From: Herbaspirillum chlorophenolicum
Lineage (GTDB): Bacteria; Pseudomonadota; Gammaproteobacteria; Burkholderiales; Burkholderiaceae_D
Length of the DNA: 64,000 nucleotides
Reading direction: 5' to 3'
Assembly (NCBI RefSeq): GCF_001189955.1
Contig: NZ_LFLT01000001.1
Coordinates: forward strand, 124,001 to 188,000
This document shows positions 28,324 to 37,438 of the stretch, one piece after another. Position 1 is the stretch's first letter, and the number at the start of each line of letters is the position of its first letter. A program made the translations under genes and the position numbers. Below the pieces are notes generated by a model that saw only the letters and a list, made by a program, of their open reading frames with translations, did not search any database and had not been told where the DNA came from.

Positions 28324-30016
28324 TGGCGTCTTCTCCTGCGAGATAGTCGGCCGACGTTGCGATCGGCGTTGCGTAAACGAATTCCTTGAATGGGGCGACG
28401 CCGATGCGGCGCACGGTATCGATGAAGAGTTCATCTTCGGTGCGCTGCTTCACGTACACCTGCAGCAGCCGATCGATCACGGTGGGCATCTGCTGCGCCG
28501 AGAACGAAGGGCCGATGATTTTGCCGATCGACGAGGTGTTGCCCTGTGCGCCGCCCAGCGAGACCTGGTACCACTCGGAGCCGTCCTTGTCGACGCCCAG
28601 GATGCCGATGTTGCCGACGTGGTGGTGGCCGCAGGCGTTGATGCAGCCCGAGATGTTCAGTTCGATGTCGCCGATGTCGTGCTGGTAGTCGATGTCTTCG
28701 AACTTCTCGGCAATCGCCTGGGCGATCGGGATCGACTTGGCGTTGGCCAGCGAGCAGAAGTCGCCGCCGGGGCAGCAGATGATGTCGGTCAGCAGGCCGA
28801 TGTTGGGCGTGGCCAGGCCGTGCGACTTGGCCAGTTTCCACAGCGTGTACAGCTCGGACTGCTTGACGTCGGCCAGCACCAGGTTTTGCTCGTGCGTCAC
28901 GCGCAGTTCGCCGAAGCTGTACTGGTCGGCCAGGTCGGCCGCGAAATTCATCTGGTCGGCGGTGATGTCGCCCGGCGGCACGCCCGGCTTCTTCAGCGAC
29001 AGGATCACGGCGGCGTAGCCGGGGACCTTGTGCGCCTTGACGTTGCGCAGCAGCCAGTTGGCGAAGCCGCGGTCTTCCGCTTTTAGGCGTTCGAATTCGG
29101 CGTCCACTGCCGGCAGGGTTTCGTAGGCGGGCGGCACGAAGTATTGCGCCACGCGCTGCAGTTCTTCCTCGGTCAGGGTCGACGGGCCGTCCTTGATTTC
29201 GGCCCATTCCGCTTCCACCTGGCGCGCGAACTCTTCAGGGCCGATGGCCTTGACCAGGATCTTGATGCGCGCCTTGTAGATGTTGTCGCGGCGGCCGTAC
29301 TGGTTGTACACGCGCAGGATCGCTTCCAGGTAGGACATCGCGTGGTGCCAGGGCAGGAACTCGCGGATCACGCTGCCGAGGATAGGCGTGCGGCCCATGC
29401 CGCCGCCCACCAGCACGCGGAAGCCCACTTCGCCGGCCTCGTTCTTGACCACGTGCAGGCCGATGTCGTGCACGGCGGTGGCGGCGCGGTCTTCCTTGGC
29501 GCCGCTGATGGCGATCTTGAACTTGCGCGGCAGGTAGGCGAACTCGGGGTGGAAGGTGCTCCACTCGCGGATCAGTTCAGCGTACGGGCGCGGATCGACG
29601 ATTTCGTCGGCGGCCACGCCGGCCAGCTCGTCGGAAGTGGTGTTGCGGATGCAGTTGCCGGAAGTCTGGATGGCATGCATCTCGACGCTGGCCAGTTCGG
29701 CCAGGATGTCGGGGGACTCTTCCAGCTTGATCCAGTTGAACTGGATGTTCTGGCGGGTGGTGAAGTGGCCGTAGCCGCGGTCGTTCTTGACGGCGATCTC
29801 GGCGAACTTGCGCAACTGCTTGGAGGCCAGCATGCCGTAGGGAATGGCAATGCGCAGCATGTAGGCATGGCGTTGCAGGTAGAGGCCGTTCTGCAGGCGC
29901 AGGATACGGAACTCGTCTTCTACCAGCTCGTCCGACAGGCGCCGGCGCACCTGGTCTCGATATTGTGCAACTCGCTCTTTGACGATCTGGTGATCGTATT
30001 GGTCATAGCGGTACAT
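28316..30016 (-). CDS. cysI: Sulfite reductase hemoprotein (CysI-type nitrite/sulfite reductase)
   Basis: Reduces sulfite to sulfide on a siroheme coupled to a 4Fe-4S cluster. The 566-residue protein has two ferredoxin-like/siroheme repeats. The cluster ligands are visible as ICCPGGDFC and NISGCINACGHHH, the latter also carrying the siroheme ligand Cys; the N-terminal GHFTTRQNIQFNW and TSGNCIRNT are the matching substrate-side motifs. It is the second gene of the operon, 76 bases after the TSUP gene. No flavoprotein CysJ is present, so a ferredoxin or similar donor is likely. Confidence 0.95.
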   Translation of the reverse strand: MYRYDQYDHQIVKERVAQYRDQVRRRLSDELVEDEFRILRLQNGLYLQRHAYMLRIAIPYGMLASKQLRKFAEIAVKNDRGYGHFTTRQNIQFNWIKLEESPDILAELASVEMHAIQTSGNCIRNTTSDELAGVAADEIVDPRPYAELIREWSTFHPEFAYLPRKFKIAISGAKEDRAATAVHDIGLHVVKNEAGEVGFRVLVGGGMGRTPILGSVIREFLPWHHAMSYLEAILRVYNQYGRRDNIYKARIKILVKAIGPEEFARQVEAEWAEIKDGPSTLTEEELQRVAQYFVPPAYETLPAVDAEFERLKAEDRGFANWLLRNVKAHKVPGYAAVILSLKKPGVPPGDITADQMNFAADLADQYSFGELRVTHEQNLVLADVKQSELYTLWKLAKSHGLATPNIGLLTDIICCPGGDFCSLANAKSIPIAQAIAEKFEDIDYQHDIGDIELNISGCINACGHHHVGNIGILGVDKDGSEWYQVSLGGAQGNTSSIGKIIGPSFSAQQMPTVIDRLLQVYVKQRTEDELFIDTVRRIGVAPFKEFVYATPIATSADYLAGEDANA

Positions 30017-30092
30017 CTTGTATAAGTCCCTGTTAACGTCTTATTGAGGCTGCGCCTTCACGTCCGGCGCCGCCCCGCATTGAAAAACCAGC

Positions 30093-30866
30093 CTACCAAA
30101 TCAGCTTCACGGCGACGCTCGTCAGCGTAATCGCCAGCAGGCCACGCAAGAATTTCTCCGGCACCGCGCGCGCCGCGAGCGAACCGAGTGTGATGCCCGG
30201 GAGCGAGCCCAAGAGCAGTGTTGCCAACAATTCCCAGTTGATCGAACCCAACCACCAGTGGCCCAGGGCAGCGATCGCGGTCAGCGGCACCGCGTAGGCG
30301 ATGTCGGTGCCCGCGATTTCCGCCGGCGACAGGCGGGGGTAGAGCAAGACCAGCAGGGTCGCGCCGACGGCACCGGCGCCGATCGAGGAGATCGTCACCA
30401 GCGTACCGAGTACGGCGCCGGCGATGATGGTCGCATTGCACAAGTCGGCGCCTTGCAACTGGCGCTCCGGATGGGCATTGAGCCACCCTTGCAGTTTACC
30501 CTTGAACAGCAGGGCGATCACGGTGAGGAATACCGAGATGGCGATCGAATAACGGATGACCAGGCTGATGCCGTCGCTGACGGCGCCGAAATGTTTCAGC
30601 AGCAGCGTGGTTGCCAGCGCGGCAGGCAGGGCGCCGTAGGACAGGCGGCGCACGATGTCCCAGCGTACCGTGCCCTTGAAGCGGTGGGCCAGGGTGCCGG
30701 CGGTCTTGGTGGCCGAGGCAAAGGCCAGGTCAGTGCCGACTGCGACACTGGGATGGATGCCAAACAGCAAGGTCAGGAGCGGGGTCATGAGCGAGCCGCC
30801 GCCGACGCCGGTCAGCCCGACCAGCAGTCCCACAGCAAATCCGCTCACTACATAAGAAACAGTCAT
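30093..30866 (-). CDS. TSUP (TauE/SafE) family membrane transporter
   Basis: A 257-residue inner-membrane protein with about eight hydrophobic segments. The family-defining GFAVGLLVGLTGVGGGSLMTPLL and its half-repeat ISSIGAGAVGATLLVLLYPRLSPAEIAGTDIA are present. TSUP proteins move sulfite, sulfoacetate, sulfate or related anions. As first gene of the cys operon it could import sulfate or export excess sulfite; the sequence does not decide. It is divergent from cysB with a 177-base shared control region. Confidence 0.9.
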   Translation of the reverse strand: MTVSYVVSGFAVGLLVGLTGVGGGSLMTPLLTLLFGIHPSVAVGTDLAFASATKTAGTLAHRFKGTVRWDIVRRLSYGALPAALATTLLLKHFGAVSDGISLVIRYSIAISVFLTVIALLFKGKLQGWLNAHPERQLQGADLCNATIIAGAVLGTLVTISSIGAGAVGATLLVLLYPRLSPAEIAGTDIAYAVPLTAIAALGHWWLGSINWELLATLLLGSLPGITLGSLAARAVPEKFLRGLLAITLTSVAVKLIW

Positions 30867-31043
30867 AACACCTCGCCCATTAGTCTGCGAATCGTAATAA
30901 ACTTATGTTTCAAACCAAACTACATAGTATTTATTTGCTTATATACGCCTTTGGCATATGCAAATGAGGCGGCTGAGCGCATGAGCGCGCGTCGCCCGGC
31001 AAATAAGCGGTGATGGCCGCCAGGTAGTCAGCGAGGGCATTTC
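30867..31043. promoter_or_regulatory. Divergent control region of the cys operon and cysB
   Basis: A stretch markedly more AT-rich than its surroundings (about 30885-30965) lies between the TSUP-led operon and cysB. CysB-type activators bind such AT-rich regions upstream of weak -35 boxes, and LysR regulators usually act on a divergent target. No single promoter hexamer pair stands out. Confidence 0.55.
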
Positions 31044-31985
31044 ATGAATCTTCATCAATTCCGTTTCGTGCGCGAAGCGGTACGCCAGAATTTCAATCTG
31101 ACCGAGGCGGCCAAGGCCTTGTATACCTCGCAGCCGGGCGTCTCCAAGGCCATCATCGAGCTGGAAGAGGAACTTGGCGTGGATATCTTCACCCGCCACG
31201 GCAAGCGCATCCGCGGCCTGACCGAGCCCGGCCGCGCCGTGCTGCGTTCGGTGGAGCTGATTATGCAGGAAGTCGATGGCTTGAAACGCATCGGCAAGGA
31301 ATTCGCCGCCCACGACAGCGGCAGTTTCACCATCGCCACTACCCACACCCAGGCGCGCTATACGCTACCCAAGGTGGTGCAGGCCTTTACCCAGAAATAC
31401 CCGAAGGTGCGCCTGTCGTTGCTACAGGGAAATCCCAAGCAGATCACCGAGATGGTCCGCAACGACCAGGCCGACATCGCCATCGCCACCGAAGCGCTGG
31501 CTTCGGGTGAAGGGCTGGTTTCGTTGCCGTGCTACCAGTGGGAGCACGTGGTGGTGGTACCGCCAGAGCATCCGCTGCTGCAATCCAAGAACCTGACGCT
31601 GGAAGAGATCGCGGCCTATCCGCTGATTACTTACGATTCGGCCTTCAGCGGCCGCAGCAAGATCGATCACGCTTTTTCGCTGCGGGATCTCAAGCCCGAT
31701 GTGGTGCTGGAGGCAATCGATGCCGACGTCATCAAGACGTATGTCGAGCTGGGTATGGGCGTGGGCATCATCGCCGGCATCGCCTTCGATGCCGAACGCG
31801 ACCGCGGCTTGCGTTCGATCCCGGTCGGCCATCTGTTCGGCACCAACGTCTCGCGCGTGGCCCTGAAGCAGGGGGCTTACCTGCGCGGCTATGTCTACAC
31901 GTTCATCGAATTGCTCACGCCCACCCTGAACCGCAAGCTGATCTCGCAGGTAATGGAAGGCGAGAAGGCCATGTACGAGCTGTAA
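31044..31985 (+). CDS. cysB: LysR-type regulator CysB (or Cbl-like)
   Basis: A 313-residue LysR-type activator of sulfur-assimilation genes. An N-terminal winged helix-turn-helix (FNLTEAAKALYTSQPGVSKAIIELEEELGV) is followed by an inducer-binding domain with the CysB-like segments GSFTIATTHTQARYTLP and LGMGVGIIAGIAFD. In CysB the inducer is N-acetylserine/O-acetylserine with sulfide as antagonist. The divergent cys operon is the obvious target. CysB and its paralogue Cbl cannot be told apart with certainty without a search. Confidence 0.92.
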   Translation: MNLHQFRFVREAVRQNFNLTEAAKALYTSQPGVSKAIIELEEELGVDIFTRHGKRIRGLTEPGRAVLRSVELIMQEVDGLKRIGKEFAAHDSGSFTIATTHTQARYTLPKVVQAFTQKYPKVRLSLLQGNPKQITEMVRNDQADIAIATEALASGEGLVSLPCYQWEHVVVVPPEHPLLQSKNLTLEEIAAYPLITYDSAFSGRSKIDHAFSLRDLKPDVVLEAIDADVIKTYVELGMGVGIIAGIAFDAERDRGLRSIPVGHLFGTNVSRVALKQGAYLRGYVYTFIELLTPTLNRKLISQVMEGEKAMYEL

Positions 31986-32150
31986 GAGCCTGTTCAGCGG
32001 CCATCCATGTGTAATGAAAGACGCTGGGGCCCGGCGTTGGGCCGTCACTAAATAAACACAGCATCAAGGCTTAGCGGCCATCAGTTGATACAGCGCTGTA
32101 AGTCGCCGTGCCTGTGGGCATGGCGGCGGCAAGAAGAGGGAAATTGACCA

Positions 32151-33899
32151 ATGAGGAAAGTATGGGCAGCGGCATCACGGCCGCAGCGCCATTTGCGCCG
32201 TTTGTGGCTGCAATATGGAATCCTGTGGACGGGGGCGGTGGTCACCGGCCTGGTGGCGGTGATGTATGCGCGCCTGATCGATTTCGGCTTCGAACTGTTC
32301 CAGGGCATGCAAAGCCGCCACCACTGGTTGCCGCTGTTGCTCACGCCGGCCATGGGCGCGCTGTGCGTCTGGCTGACGCGCAAGTATTTTCCCGGCTCGG
32401 AAGGCAGCGGCATCCCGCAGGTGATCGCTTCCCTGGCTGAGCAGGGCGAGCACACTTCCAAACTGGCGCGCAAGCTGCTGACCGTGCGCATCGTGGTGGG
32501 CAAGATCGGCATTTCTTTCCTCGGCATTTTCTCCGGTTTCACTATCGGTCGCGAAGGCCCGACGGTGCAGGTGGGCGCGGCGCTGATGTACAACATGCGC
32601 CGCTTTTACCCGCGCCCGAGCGCCATCCTGGAGAAACGCCTGATCCTGGCGGGCGCCGCCGCGGGGTTGGCGGCCGCCTTCAATACCCCGCTGGCCGGTA
32701 TCGTGTTCGCCATCGAGGAGCTCTCGCGCAGTTTCGAGCAGCGCGCCAGCGGCGTGGTGATCACCACCATCATCTTTGCCGGCGTGGTGGCCCTGGGCCT
32801 GACCGGCAACTACACCTATTTCGGCACCATCACTGCGGGCGTCGACAGCGCGCGCGAGGTGATCGTGGCGGTGATCCTGTGCGGTCTGCTGATGGGCGCG
32901 GCCGGTGGTTGCTTCTGCTGGCTGCTGCTCAATACGCAGAAATGGATTCCGGCATCGCTGTTGCGCCTGCGCACGGAGCGTCCGGTCGTTTTCGGCGCGC
33001 TGTGCGGCCTGTTGGTGGCAGTCATCGGCGTGGTCGCGGGCGGCGCTACCTTTGGCAGCGGCTATGTTGAAGCCAAGGGCTTGCTCACCGGGCAGCAGGA
33101 GTTGTCGGGCATTTATCCGCTGGCCAAGATGGCGTCGATGGTGGGTTCCTACCTGCCGGGCACCCCCGGCGGCATTTTCGCGCCATCGTTGTCCATTGGC
33201 GCCGGTTTCGGCAATTTGCTGCACATGCTGTTTGGCGACATCTCGTTGCCGGTGCTGATCGCGCTGGCCATGGTCGGCTATCTGGCGGCGGTGACGCAGT
33301 CGCCGATCACTTCCTTCGTGATCGTGATGGAAATGATCAACGGCCATGCGCTGGTGATCTCCTTGATGGCCACCGCTTTGCTGGCCAGCCGCGTGTCGCG
33401 CTTCTTCGCACCGCCGCTGTATGAAGCGCTGTCGGAGCGTTACTCGCACAAGCCCCACAACGTTGTGCCGACGCCGGCGCCAACACCACCAACACCCGCA
33501 GTCGAACCGGCATCTGCATCTGCTCCGGCAGTTGTGCCGGAAGTAGAGGTGCCTACGCCGCAAGCTGCAGATTCAGTGCCCGGTGTACTGCAAAGCGAAG
33601 AACCGGACGTGCAATTGGCAGTGGCAGCACAGGCCGAACCGCAAGTGCAGATCCCACCGCAAGCGCCGGTTGCCAGCGTTCCTGAGTCGTCCTCAAGCGC
33701 CGATGAAAAGGTAGCGCCCGGCAAGCCGAAGCAAAAGCGCAAGCGGCAGGAGGCAAGAACAGAGCAACCGTCTGCGGCAGTTGTGCAGGCAGCTCCGCCG
33801 GCCCGTGCAGATGTTGCGCCTCCAGCGGAAGCCAGGCCGCAGTCGCCCAGGCAAGCCAGGAAGGTCTATCGCCAAGGCGACCTGTTCGACGAGATGTGA
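32151..33899 (+). CDS. ClC-family chloride channel/antiporter with long C-terminal tail
   Basis: An inner-membrane anion channel or Cl-/H+ antiporter. The core (about residues 1-430) has the selectivity motifs GSEGSGIPQ, GREGPTVQVGA with the gating Glu, and GGIFAPSLSIGAG. The remaining 150 residues (from about 33441) are rich in Ala, Pro, Val and Glu, lack CBS domains and end in basic clusters and RQGDLFDEM. This tail is unusual for a bacterial ClC. GAGGG precedes the ATG. A strong terminator follows. Confidence 0.92.
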   Translation: MRKVWAAASRPQRHLRRLWLQYGILWTGAVVTGLVAVMYARLIDFGFELFQGMQSRHHWLPLLLTPAMGALCVWLTRKYFPGSEGSGIPQVIASLAEQGEHTSKLARKLLTVRIVVGKIGISFLGIFSGFTIGREGPTVQVGAALMYNMRRFYPRPSAILEKRLILAGAAAGLAAAFNTPLAGIVFAIEELSRSFEQRASGVVITTIIFAGVVALGLTGNYTYFGTITAGVDSAREVIVAVILCGLLMGAAGGCFCWLLLNTQKWIPASLLRLRTERPVVFGALCGLLVAVIGVVAGGATFGSGYVEAKGLLTGQQELSGIYPLAKMASMVGSYLPGTPGGIFAPSLSIGAGFGNLLHMLFGDISLPVLIALAMVGYLAAVTQSPITSFVIVMEMINGHALVISLMATALLASRVSRFFAPPLYEALSERYSHKPHNVVPTPAPTPPTPAVEPASASAPAVVPEVEVPTPQAADSVPGVLQSEEPDVQLAVAAQAEPQVQIPPQAPVASVPESSSSADEKVAPGKPKQKRKRQEARTEQPSAAVVQAAPPARADVAPPAEARPQSPRQARKVYRQGDLFDEM

Positions 33900-33927
33900 C
33901 AGGAACCGCCAGCGGCAGCCATCCAAT

Positions 33928-33967
33928 AAAAAACGGCCGGGTCTGTGAAGACCCGGCCGTTTTGTTT
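33928..33967. terminator. Bidirectional terminator between ClC gene and cheA
   Basis: AAACGGCCGGGTCT / AGACCCGGCCGTTT (32 bases from the ClC stop) has a short loop and T-rich flanks on both strands, with a T run on the minus side. It can serve both convergent transcripts. Confidence 0.88.
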
Positions 33968-33992
33968 GGTGCTGAAGACGCGTATTGGCCTG

Positions 33993-35861
33993 TCAGACTT
34001 GCGCCACCGCCGAACGCTCGGTGTCGTTGCAGCCATCCAGCAGGAAGGACAGGCCCACCACCAGCACCAGTTCGCCTTCGGCCGAGCGGGCCGTGCCGGT
34101 GATGCCGTTGGTATGGATGGCCGTCAGCGGCTTGATCACCAGGTCGGCCGTGCCTTCCACCGATTCCACACCGAGGATGTAGGGATGGGGCACTGCCATG
34201 ACGACGCCCACGCGTTCATTGCCCGGTTCGTAGCCCAGCACGCCGGCCAGCGAATGCACCGGCAGCGGGCGGCCCTGGTCGCGCAGCACCGGTGCACCGC
34301 CGACTTCGTCGAAGGTTTCCGGCAGTTCGACCACGCGCTCCACCACCGCCATCGGCAGTGCCAGCGGCGCGCCGGCGCAGCGCACCAGCATGGTCGGGAT
34401 GATCGACAGTTCGATCGGCAGGCGGATCGAGAACTTGGTGCCCTTGCCGATGGTCGAGTCGATGCGGATGGTGCCGCGATGCTTTTCCACGGCGGTCTTG
34501 ACCACGTCCATGCCGACGCCGCGTCCGGACACGCTGGAAGCCACTTCCTTGGTCGAGAAGCCGGGCAGGAACACCAGTTGCAGCGCCTCGTCGGTGGTCA
34601 GCGCCTGATGCTCGGTGATCAGGCCCTTGGCCAGCGCCTTGTTGCGCAGCATATCGGGGTCCATGCCCTTGCCGTCGTCGAACACTTCGATCATGACGCT
34701 GCTGCCGGCTTGCCAGGCGTGCAGTGAGATGGTCGACTTGCTCGGCTTGCCGGCGGCGGCACGGTCGACTTCGATACCGTGGTCCAGCGAGTTGCGCAGC
34801 ATGTGCACCAGCGGGTCGTAGAGGCTGTCCACCACCACGCGGTCCACTTCGGTTTCGGCGCCGGTAATGACCAGGTCGACATCCTTGCCGAGGTCCTTGG
34901 CCAGTTCGCGCACCAGGCGGGGGAATTTCTGGAACAGGCGGCCGACCGGCTGCATGCGGGTTGACAGCGTGGCGCGCTGCAGTTCGCTGGAATAGCGCGA
35001 GGCACGACCCAGCGTCTCGGCCAGAGTCGACATCAGCGCACCGGCAGTGCCTTCGAATTTGAATTGCTGCAGTTTTTCCAGCAGCACAGCGGCCTGGTTG
35101 GCTGCCTGCACCGATTCGCCAGCCACTTCCAGCAGGGCATCCAGCTTGCCGGCATCGATACGGATGCTTTCTTCCTTGGCGTTGTCCGAGGCGCGGCGGT
35201 TCTGCTGTTGAGCCGGGGCTGCCGCGGCAGGCTTGGCTTCGCCGCCGGCTTCTGCGACAGGCGCAGCAGCCGGGACTTCCGAGACGGCGGTTGCAGCCGG
35301 TGCGCTGGTTGCAGGCGCGCCGGTAGCGGTGCCGGTCACTGCCTGGTACATCGATTCCCAATCCAGCTGGCCGTCTTTCATGACGCTGGCGCCGTTGGCC
35401 TCGGCACTACCGGCAGGGGCAGCAGCAAGAGCCGGCGCTGCGGCAGGCGCGGCAGCAGCGACAGGCGCCTCGCCCTTGCCTTCGATGGCTTGGGTCAGGA
35501 TGCCTTCGAGGTCCGACGGCATCGACGCCAGGCTGTCGGGCGCGGCGCCGTTGGAGAGCTCGTTCAATTGGTCGGCCACAAAGCCGCTGGCTTGCAGTGC
35601 GGCTTCGATCGCCAGCGGCGTGACCGGCGCCTTGCCGGTGCGCAGCGCGTCGAACAGGTTTTCCGTGAGGTGGCAGGCCGACACCATGGCGGGCAGGTTC
35701 ACGAACCCGGCGCCGCCTTTGATGGTGTGGAATGCGCGGAAAACCGCGTTGAGGATTTCCAGATCGTCAGGATGCCGTTCGAGCGTCAGCAGATGCTCTT
35801 CCACGTTGGAGGCGAGCTCCAACGCTTCAACGACAAAGTCCTTGAGCATTTCGTCATCCAT
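33993..35861 (-). CDS. cheA: Chemotaxis histidine kinase CheA
   Basis: CheA autophosphorylates on its N-terminal HPt domain and passes phosphate to CheY/CheB. The 622-residue protein has the HPt motif AFHTIKGGAGF with His45, an Ala/Pro-rich linker (about residues 130-215) and no clear P2 (CheY-binding) domain, a dimerisation helix pair, an ATPase domain with HMLRNSLDHGIE, DDGKGMD and GRGVGMDVV, and a C-terminal CheW-like domain. Its ATG shares one base with the cheZ stop. No methyltransferase, methylesterase, CheW or receptor gene is adjacent. Confidence 0.93.
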   Translation of the reverse strand: MDDEMLKDFVVEALELASNVEEHLLTLERHPDDLEILNAVFRAFHTIKGGAGFVNLPAMVSACHLTENLFDALRTGKAPVTPLAIEAALQASGFVADQLNELSNGAAPDSLASMPSDLEGILTQAIEGKGEAPVAAAAPAAAPALAAAPAGSAEANGASVMKDGQLDWESMYQAVTGTATGAPATSAPAATAVSEVPAAAPVAEAGGEAKPAAAAPAQQQNRRASDNAKEESIRIDAGKLDALLEVAGESVQAANQAAVLLEKLQQFKFEGTAGALMSTLAETLGRASRYSSELQRATLSTRMQPVGRLFQKFPRLVRELAKDLGKDVDLVITGAETEVDRVVVDSLYDPLVHMLRNSLDHGIEVDRAAAGKPSKSTISLHAWQAGSSVMIEVFDDGKGMDPDMLRNKALAKGLITEHQALTTDEALQLVFLPGFSTKEVASSVSGRGVGMDVVKTAVEKHRGTIRIDSTIGKGTKFSIRLPIELSIIPTMLVRCAGAPLALPMAVVERVVELPETFDEVGGAPVLRDQGRPLPVHSLAGVLGYEPGNERVGVVMAVPHPYILGVESVEGTADLVIKPLTAIHTNGITGTARSAEGELVLVVGLSFLLDGCNDTERSAVAQV

Positions 35862-36592
35862 TAGAACCCCAGGCTATCGAGTAAATCGTCCACGTCATTT
35901 TGAACCATGGCGGCGCCAGGAGCGGCGGGGCCATTGAGCAGGGAAACCGGTTTTTCCGCTTCGATCTGCGCACGCACTTCAGGCGGCGCGTTGTCGCGCA
36001 GCAACTGCGCCAGTTCGCGTTCGGCGACGGCGGTGATGCCCACGATCTTCTTGATCAACTGGCCGGTGATGTCCTGGAAATCCTGGGCCATCATGATTTC
36101 CAGCATGCGGGCCTTTTCCGCTTCGGTCGATTCCAGCACCGCAGTGGAGAACTTCTGCGAGTCGCCGGCCAACTGCTTGAATTCGTCGATGCTCATCTGG
36201 CCTGCATACAGCCTGGCCCAGCGCTCGTTGATGTTCTTGGCATGTTCCTGCAGGCGGTCTTGCGCGGGCATGCCGGAGTCCAGCGCATTGAGCACCTTGT
36301 TGGCGGCCTGCTCGGTGAGGGTGGCGACGTGCTCCAGGCGGCCTTGCGCATCGCCGATCTGGGCGGCCACATCGGTGAGCGAGCGGTCGTAGCCCAACTC
36401 ACGCATGGAGTCGTGCAGCAGGCGGACAATGCCGCCCAGACGTTCGTACATCGGCTTGTCGGACTGGTCTTCCGCCACGGCCGGTTGCGCATTGCTTGCG
36501 GCAGCGGCAGGGGCCGCGCTGGTAACCGAGGTCGGCAGCGCCTGTGCGGAAATTTCGTCGAACAATGCTTCCAAATCAACGTCGTCGCTCAT
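35861..36592 (-). CDS. cheZ: CheY-P phosphatase CheZ
   Basis: CheZ dephosphorylates CheY-P to end the chemotactic signal. The 243-residue, mostly helical protein has an Ala-rich N-terminal linker, the active-site helix MMAQDFQDITGQ with the catalytic Gln, and the C-terminal CheY-binding helix NDVDDLLDSLGF. It is the first gene of a two-gene unit with cheA (one-base overlap). AGGGAG lies upstream of the ATG. A possible sigma-28 -10 box is found at 36725-36732. Confidence 0.93.
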   Translation of the reverse strand: MSDDVDLEALFDEISAQALPTSVTSAAPAAAASNAQPAVAEDQSDKPMYERLGGIVRLLHDSMRELGYDRSLTDVAAQIGDAQGRLEHVATLTEQAANKVLNALDSGMPAQDRLQEHAKNINERWARLYAGQMSIDEFKQLAGDSQKFSTAVLESTEAEKARMLEIMMAQDFQDITGQLIKKIVGITAVAERELAQLLRDNAPPEVRAQIEAEKPVSLLNGPAAPGAAMVQNDVDDLLDSLGF

Positions 36593-37054
36593 GATTTCTG
36601 GTTCTCCCTACAAATTTGGTGCACTTCCATGTTGCCCGCTCCGGCAGATCAAACGGGTCGTCCTTTGAAGCTGCGCTTCATGCCTGAACCGCCTGGCCCG
36701 GTTTTCCGGCAGGGTATTCAATGCTTATCGGCGCAAGCCATCGGAGTCTGAAGGCCGCACAGGCCACGACAGCGATTCGGCAGCAGCGTCGGGCGGTACA
36801 GGCTGTCGCCGGACCGACCCACGTTACCAGATGGCTGAGTATAGGACGCGTGCCAGCCATGCCATCGGCTAAACAGCGAGTGAAATCCCCCATTTGTTCC
36901 CGTTTCTCCGGCGTTTCGGGTCCCCTTGACCCGGCCATGTCAGCGACATTTTTCCATTCTTTTGCGACGTCGCGTCAGATTTTAACGAGCTTTTTCCTAA
37001 AAGCAATCCTTGGCCTTCGTTTGCCATGATTTTCATCATAGATCGTGCATAACC
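36593..37054. other. Intergenic stretch between cheZ and the btuB riboswitch
   Basis: About 460 bases without a convincing gene. It contains the possible sigma-28 -10 box (36725-36732) and a perfect palindrome GCGACGTCGC (36964-36973). Short open frames on both strands have no ribosome site and no recognisable features. Confidence 0.5.
36725..36751 (-). promoter_or_regulatory. Possible sigma-28 (FliA) promoter of cheZ-cheA
   Basis: On the minus strand GCCGATAA (36725-36732) matches the sigma-28 -10 consensus at all eight positions. The expected -35 region (CTTCAGACTC, near 36743-36751) is only a poor match to TAAAGTTT. Transcription would start near 36718, about 126 bases before cheZ. Genes for chemotaxis are usual FliA targets. 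Confidence 0.35.
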
Positions 37055-37084
37055 TTGTTGCCCAGGGTTTGTCGCGCTTACAAT
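37055..37084 (+). promoter_or_regulatory. Predicted promoter of the cobalamin riboswitch-btuB transcript
   Basis: TTGTTG (37055-37060) and TACAAT (37079-37084) are 18 bases apart. Transcription would begin near 37090, just before the riboswitch, which supports the assignment. Confidence 0.5.
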
Positions 37085-37093
37085 TGCGCGGTT

Positions 37094-37344
37094 TTGGTGC
37101 CCGCTGGCGCGTCCGCGCCGGCAGTTAAACGGGAAACACACATTGGCGCATGCCGGATGCCTGCATCCGTATTGTCGAAAATGTAACGTGTGCTGCCCCC
37201 GCAACGGTAATCAGGCGCCGGCCCCCGGATGCTCATGCATCAGGCAACACAGGGCCGGCCATCCATCTCCAAGCCACTGTGCTCACAGCGCGAGCTGCAG
37301 CATGGGAAGGCCGATGGTGCCGCCTGAAGCCCGGATACCGGCCA
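37094..37344 (+). promoter_or_regulatory. Cobalamin (AdoCbl) riboswitch
   Basis: The leader of btuB shows the conserved parts of the cobalamin riboswitch in order: GGTGCCCGC at the P1/P2 side, the GTTAAACGGGAAACAC stretch, CTGCCCCCGCAACGGTAATC, GCCACTG (37273-37279), ATGGGAAGGC (37312-37321) and the B12 box GAAGCCCGGATACCGGCC (near 37326-37343). Binding of adenosylcobalamin should lower expression of btuB and following genes, probably by masking the ribosome site since no terminator is seen between it and the btuB start. Confidence 0.93.
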
Positions 37345-37438
37345 AGACAGGAGGCGATCGTGGACAGGTTCGTCACGGTTTCCGTGGAATTCGGCTTGCG
37401 GGGAGGCAGGCCGGAGAATTCATATTGATAGATCCCTC

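Noticed and set aside
36721-37029. 102-codon open frame on the plus strand before the riboswitch
   Set aside because: No ribosome site, composition not protein-like, and it overlaps the possible cheZ promoter.
36869-37204. 111-codon open frame on the minus strand between cheZ and btuB
   Set aside because: It overlaps the cobalamin riboswitch, has no ribosome site at its start and resembles no family I know.
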